From: Bacteroidales bacterium
Lineage (GTDB): Bacteria; Bacteroidota; Bacteroidia; Bacteroidales; Muribaculaceae
Assembly (NCBI GenBank): GCA_030526455.1
Contig: JAUNCU010000132.1
Coordinates: 1 to 8,102, forward strand
DNA length: 8,102 nucleotides
Direction: 5' to 3'
Of the stretch, positions 6,464-8,102 are shown piece by piece; positions within the stretch are counted from its first letter, which is position 1, and the number at the start of each line of letters is the position of its first letter. Both the position numbers and the translations under genes were made by a program. Below the pieces are notes generated by a model that was not told the origin of the DNA, made no database searches, and was given only the letters and a program-made list of their open reading frames with translations.

Positions 6464-6470
6464 ATATCAA
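6441..6470 (-). promoter_or_regulatory. Promoter of the ATPase, -7 box in the palindrome centre
   Basis: On the minus strand the palindrome centre reads TAAATTTG, an exact TAnnTTTG box (plus 6441-6448). A TTG stands 19 bases upstream (plus 6468-6470). Transcription would start near 6434, about 33 bases before the ATG. Copies 1 and 3 have centres that break this box, so only this copy is promoter-competent. Confidence 0.6.
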
Positions 6471-6517
6471 GCGAAAGAGCCGAAAAACTCATCAATACAA
6501 TAGCCTTTGCCTGGTGC

Positions 6518-6684
6518 GGAGGGTGTTGCAAAACTCAGAAATTCAATAAAAAATGGGAAAAACATAGTAGGGATGCGATACTTTGCGTCTGCATTAGGTG
6601 TTGGTAATCAAAATAATAGCCTTCGCCTGGCGCGGACGCGAAGTATCGCGTCCCTACTATATTCTGAGTTCTGCAACACCCTCC
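6518..6684 (-). repeat. Hairpin-forming intergenic repeat, copy B, with extra outer arms
   Basis: The inner arms 6564-6592 and 6632-6660 pair at about 26 of 29 positions and correspond to copy A (4966-5056) in reverse. Outer arms 6518-6540 and 6662-6684 pair at 22 of 23 positions (GGAGGGTGTTGCA at the left tip). A further direct repeat, AATAGCCTTTGCCTGG-like, occurs at 6499-6520 and 6615-6636. The whole 167-base structure could fold back on itself. No gene is present in 6464-6748. Confidence 0.7.
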
Positions 6685-6748
6685 CTACCTTATTCTGCCT
6701 TTTGACACACCTCCGCCCCTGCCATTTGTTGGGGGCTTCTAGAAACAA

Positions 6749-6790
6749 CTAATTCGGAATTTACTGTAAAATTGCAGTAAATTCCGAATT
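6749..6790. repeat. Long palindrome, copy 3
   Basis: CTAATTCGGAATTTACTG (6749-6766), centre TAAAATTG identical to copy 1, and a 16-base right arm (6775-6790). Its left flank (6714-6748) resembles that of copy 1 (5051-5086), for example CGCCCCTGCCATTTGTT against CGCCCCCGTCATCTGTT. It lies 69 bases beyond the stop of the next minus-strand gene and might act as a weak terminator, although only a poor T-tract follows. Confidence 0.9.
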
Positions 6791-6859
6791 GGGAGGCGAG
6801 AGGGATGTGTGCGTAGGCTGGTGCTTCCTCTTTTGCGGTGGCTTCTGGGCACCGGGGGG

Positions 6860-7321
6860 CTACAGGCCCATTTCTTTGATGAGGTTGTAGTTGGCGTCGC
6901 GCACGAAGTTCATCATCAGGCTCGAGCGGTGCTTGAGCCATGCCGTGTGGTAATAACTGGCATCGTCGCCGTAGAAGCGTTTCAGCGCCCACCATGCTAG
7001 CATTTGCGCCACGTCTTCGTGTACCATCTCCTCGAGCATGTCGGGGATGGGGTTGAAGAATCGGAGTTCGAGCGTGATGTTGCCCTTGGGCAGATTGGGG
7101 TTGAAATTGGAGAAATAGATGTAGGCCATGAAGTGCTGCTTCAGTTCCTCAAATCCCTCCTTCACCCGCATCATGCACAGGCGCTCCACGTCGGGCGAAA
7201 GCGGCTTGGCTTCGGGGTGCAGAATGCAGTACCACGCACTCTCTGCGTAGATGATGTTGAGAATTTGCTCCTTGTCGATGGTCAGGTGGAGCGTGTGTTG
7301 GGGCTTTTGTGTGTTGTTCAT
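6860..7321 (-). CDS. Unrecognised protein, possibly phage-derived
   Basis: The 153-residue product has no signal peptide or membrane helix. It appears mostly helical with one central strand: helix at about 17-34 (KEQILNIIYAESAWYCI), helix at about 43-68, the segment FSNFNPNLPKGNITLELRF (70-88), then a long helix at about 92-116 (DMLEEMVHEDVAQMLAWWALKRF) and GDDASYYHTAW (118-128). The helical shape with a WWALKRFY-like helix recalls phage head-tail connector or tail-completion proteins of Bacteroidales phages, but I cannot name the family. It follows the 150-residue gene by 22 bases and is surely co-transcribed. Its N-terminus (MNNTQKPQ) resembles that of the scaffold-like gene (MNNNQSPQ). GC-rich codon use matches the capsid operon. 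Two longer shadow frames on both strands cover its 3' end; this frame is favoured by operon spacing and plausible amino-acid composition. Confidence 0.75.
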   Translation of the reverse strand: MNNTQKPQHTLHLTIDKEQILNIIYAESAWYCILHPEAKPLSPDVERLCMMRVKEGFEELKQHFMAYIYFSNFNPNLPKGNITLELRFFNPIPDMLEEMVHEDVAQMLAWWALKRFYGDDASYYHTAWLKHRSSLMMNFVRDANYNLIKEMGL

Positions 7322-7343
7322 GATTGGACCTATGGTTTTGAGA

Positions 7344-7796
7344 TTAAGACTGTCGTTTTTTGAAATTTTCCTGCAACAGCAGTCGCTTGTGCTTGCGGCA
7401 TCTTTGCAGGGCGCGCATCGCCTGGCGGCGTGTGAAGAAATGCTGGCTTGGACGCGTATGCTCCAGCACGAACGCCAGCGCCTGGGCTGTGCTTATCGAC
7501 GGATGCTGGCCGGTGAGTGCCTTCACCTTGCCGAAGAGTTCGTCCCACATGCGCTTTCGCATGGGGTTGATGAAGTGGAGCGTTTCGCCCGCCATCATCT
7601 GGCACATCACGCGGTAAGCGCGGTTGAAACTGAGCCAGTAGCGGGGCTGGCCCTGCTCGATCGCCCATTGCAAGGCGGCGTTGAAAGCGTCGGGCACATA
7701 GTTGTGGAGCATGAAATCGTAGGTGGCGTTGAAGAGTTCAAGAAATTCCTTGTCTCTCGCAAGGCAGTTTTCTTTCTTCGAATTCATTGTAGTCAT
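7344..7796 (-). CDS. Unrecognised protein with an internal duplication, possibly phage-derived
   Basis: The 150-residue product is basic, soluble-looking and helical; I do not recognise the family. Two halves look alike: residues 40-64 (AALQWAIEQGQPRYWLSFNRAYRVM) and about 104-130 (AQALAFVLEHTRPSQHFFTRRQAMRAL). They share a helix ending in E, a Pro, an aromatic pair, then S/T, A and R at matching spacing, as though one helix-turn unit had been duplicated. The linker has NPMRKRMWDELF (77-88), and the C-terminus (KHKRLLLQENFKKRQ) is strongly basic, which would suit nucleic-acid binding. It is the first gene of the operon with the 153-residue gene. The start could be the ATG at 7796 or the one at 7787 (MNSKKE). 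The promoter at 7908-7939 leaves a leader of about 105 bases. Phage origin is inferred only from style, strand and nearness to the capsid operon. Confidence 0.75.
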   Translation of the reverse strand: MTTMNSKKENCLARDKEFLELFNATYDFMLHNYVPDAFNAALQWAIEQGQPRYWLSFNRAYRVMCQMMAGETLHFINPMRKRMWDELFGKVKALTGQHPSISTAQALAFVLEHTRPSQHFFTRRQAMRALQRCRKHKRLLLQENFKKRQS

Positions 7797-7907
7797 AGGC
7801 TAGAGTGTGTTTTTAAATTTAAAGTGTGTGTAATGTTTTTCCATGGTAGCATCGCAATCGCAGGCCAACCACTATAGTGACGATGCGCCTTTACCATTTT
7901 CATGCCA

Positions 7908-7939
7908 CAAAGTTATATCAAAAATAGGCAGAATGCAAA
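7908..7939 (-). promoter_or_regulatory. Promoter of the 150/153-residue operon
   Basis: On the minus strand TTTG (plus 7936-7939), 20 bases, then TAACTTTG (plus 7908-7915) is a full consensus match. The start near 7902 gives a leader of about 105 bases, long for this class, which contains a small in-frame ORF (7793-7903) and a 10-bp palindrome CACTATAGTG (7870-7879). Confidence 0.7.
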
Positions 7940-8067
7940 TAAAAATGGTAAAAATACCATTTTGCAATAAAAAATTATTTAGGAAGCAACGAAAACCGGT
8001 GGCTGGCTCTACCAAAAAATCAACCCAAAACCACCAAAAATAAAACCAACTTTATAACAAAAGTTAC

Positions 8068-8075
8068 TATGTTTG
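8068..8075 (+). promoter_or_regulatory. Possible -7 box for a gene beyond the window
   Basis: TATGTTTG fits TAnnTTTG and is followed by C, as is common, but no good TTTG or TTG is found 17-21 bases upstream. The stretch 7940-8102 otherwise shows AT-rich non-coding DNA with no convincing gene. Confidence 0.35.
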
Positions 8076-8102
8076 CATTCGCAACGTGGTCGGACATTGA
8101 AA

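Larger units (their letters stand above)
4930..6790. other. Candidate repeat-bounded ATPase unit (possible mobile module)
   Basis: The ATPase gene is bracketed in nested fashion. Palindrome copies 1 and 2 form near-perfect inverted ends at 5087-5130 and 6423-6463. The hairpin repeat occurs in opposite orientations at 4966-5056 and 6564-6660. In addition 5051-5130 and 6714-6790 are direct repeats, best conserved in the palindromes. No transposase or clear target-site duplication is visible, so mobility is inferred only from arrangement and from base composition unlike the neighbouring GC-rich operons. Confidence 0.4.

Noticed and set aside
6507..6752. 81-codon plus-strand frame between the ATPase and the 153-residue gene
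   Set aside because: It runs through the fold-back repeat and its sequence reflects the repeat; no promoter or conserved motif.
5087..6790. The three palindromes as a CRISPR array
   Set aside because: Three copies are separated by 1.3 kb and 0.3 kb, without regular spacers or cas genes; they are isolated long palindromes.
7843..8043. 66-codon plus-strand frame near the right end
   Set aside because: It overlaps a strong minus-strand promoter and leader, and has low-complexity Lys/Gln-rich translation of AT-rich intergenic DNA.

Overview
The window looks like a chromosomal accessory stretch from a member of Bacteroidales (Prevotella/Bacteroides-like). The clues are repeated Bacteroidetes-type promoters (TTTG, 18-21 bases, TAnnTTTG), absence of Shine-Dalgarno sequences, a BspA-type leucine-rich-repeat protein and an AAA_14/DUF4143 ATPase. 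Base composition is patchy: the left gene and the ATPase block are AT-richer, while the phage-like genes are visibly GC-rich.

Layout. Positions 1-51 hold a strong terminator from an unseen upstream gene. A signal-less LRR_5/BspA-like protein of twenty 23-residue repeats follows (142-1860, +). A 51-residue conserved-looking small protein (1939-2094, -) has its own promoter. A bidirectional terminator (2330-2359) closes a two-gene minus-strand operon: a small Pro/Ala-rich, scaffold-like protein (3847-4182), then an HK97-fold, SU10/DUF5309-like major capsid protein (2382-3782) that carries an unexpected hydrophobic, lipoprotein-like N-terminus. A divergent promoter pair separates this operon from a MaoC-family hydratase (4355-4831, +) with its own terminator.

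From about 4930 to 6790 lies a repeat-rich block built around a full-length AAA_14/DUF4143 ATPase (5136-6401, -). A perfect 18-bp-arm palindrome sits 5 bases beyond its stop codon, an inverted copy sits 21 bases upstream of its start, and a third copy lies at 6749-6790. Outside these are two inverted copies of a roughly 95-bp hairpin repeat. The upstream palindrome carries the apparent -7 box of the ATPase promoter in its centre.

On the right is a second minus-strand operon of two unrecognised genes (150 and 153 residues; 7796 to 6860), perhaps phage-derived like the capsid pair, with a good promoter at 7908-7939. The window ends in a possible plus-strand promoter.

The two most interesting things are the orphan capsid/scaffold-like operon, which has no terminase, portal or tail genes in view and a host-type promoter (a candidate domesticated capsid or compartment), and the palindrome-bounded ATPase unit, which looks like a mobile or self-regulated module.
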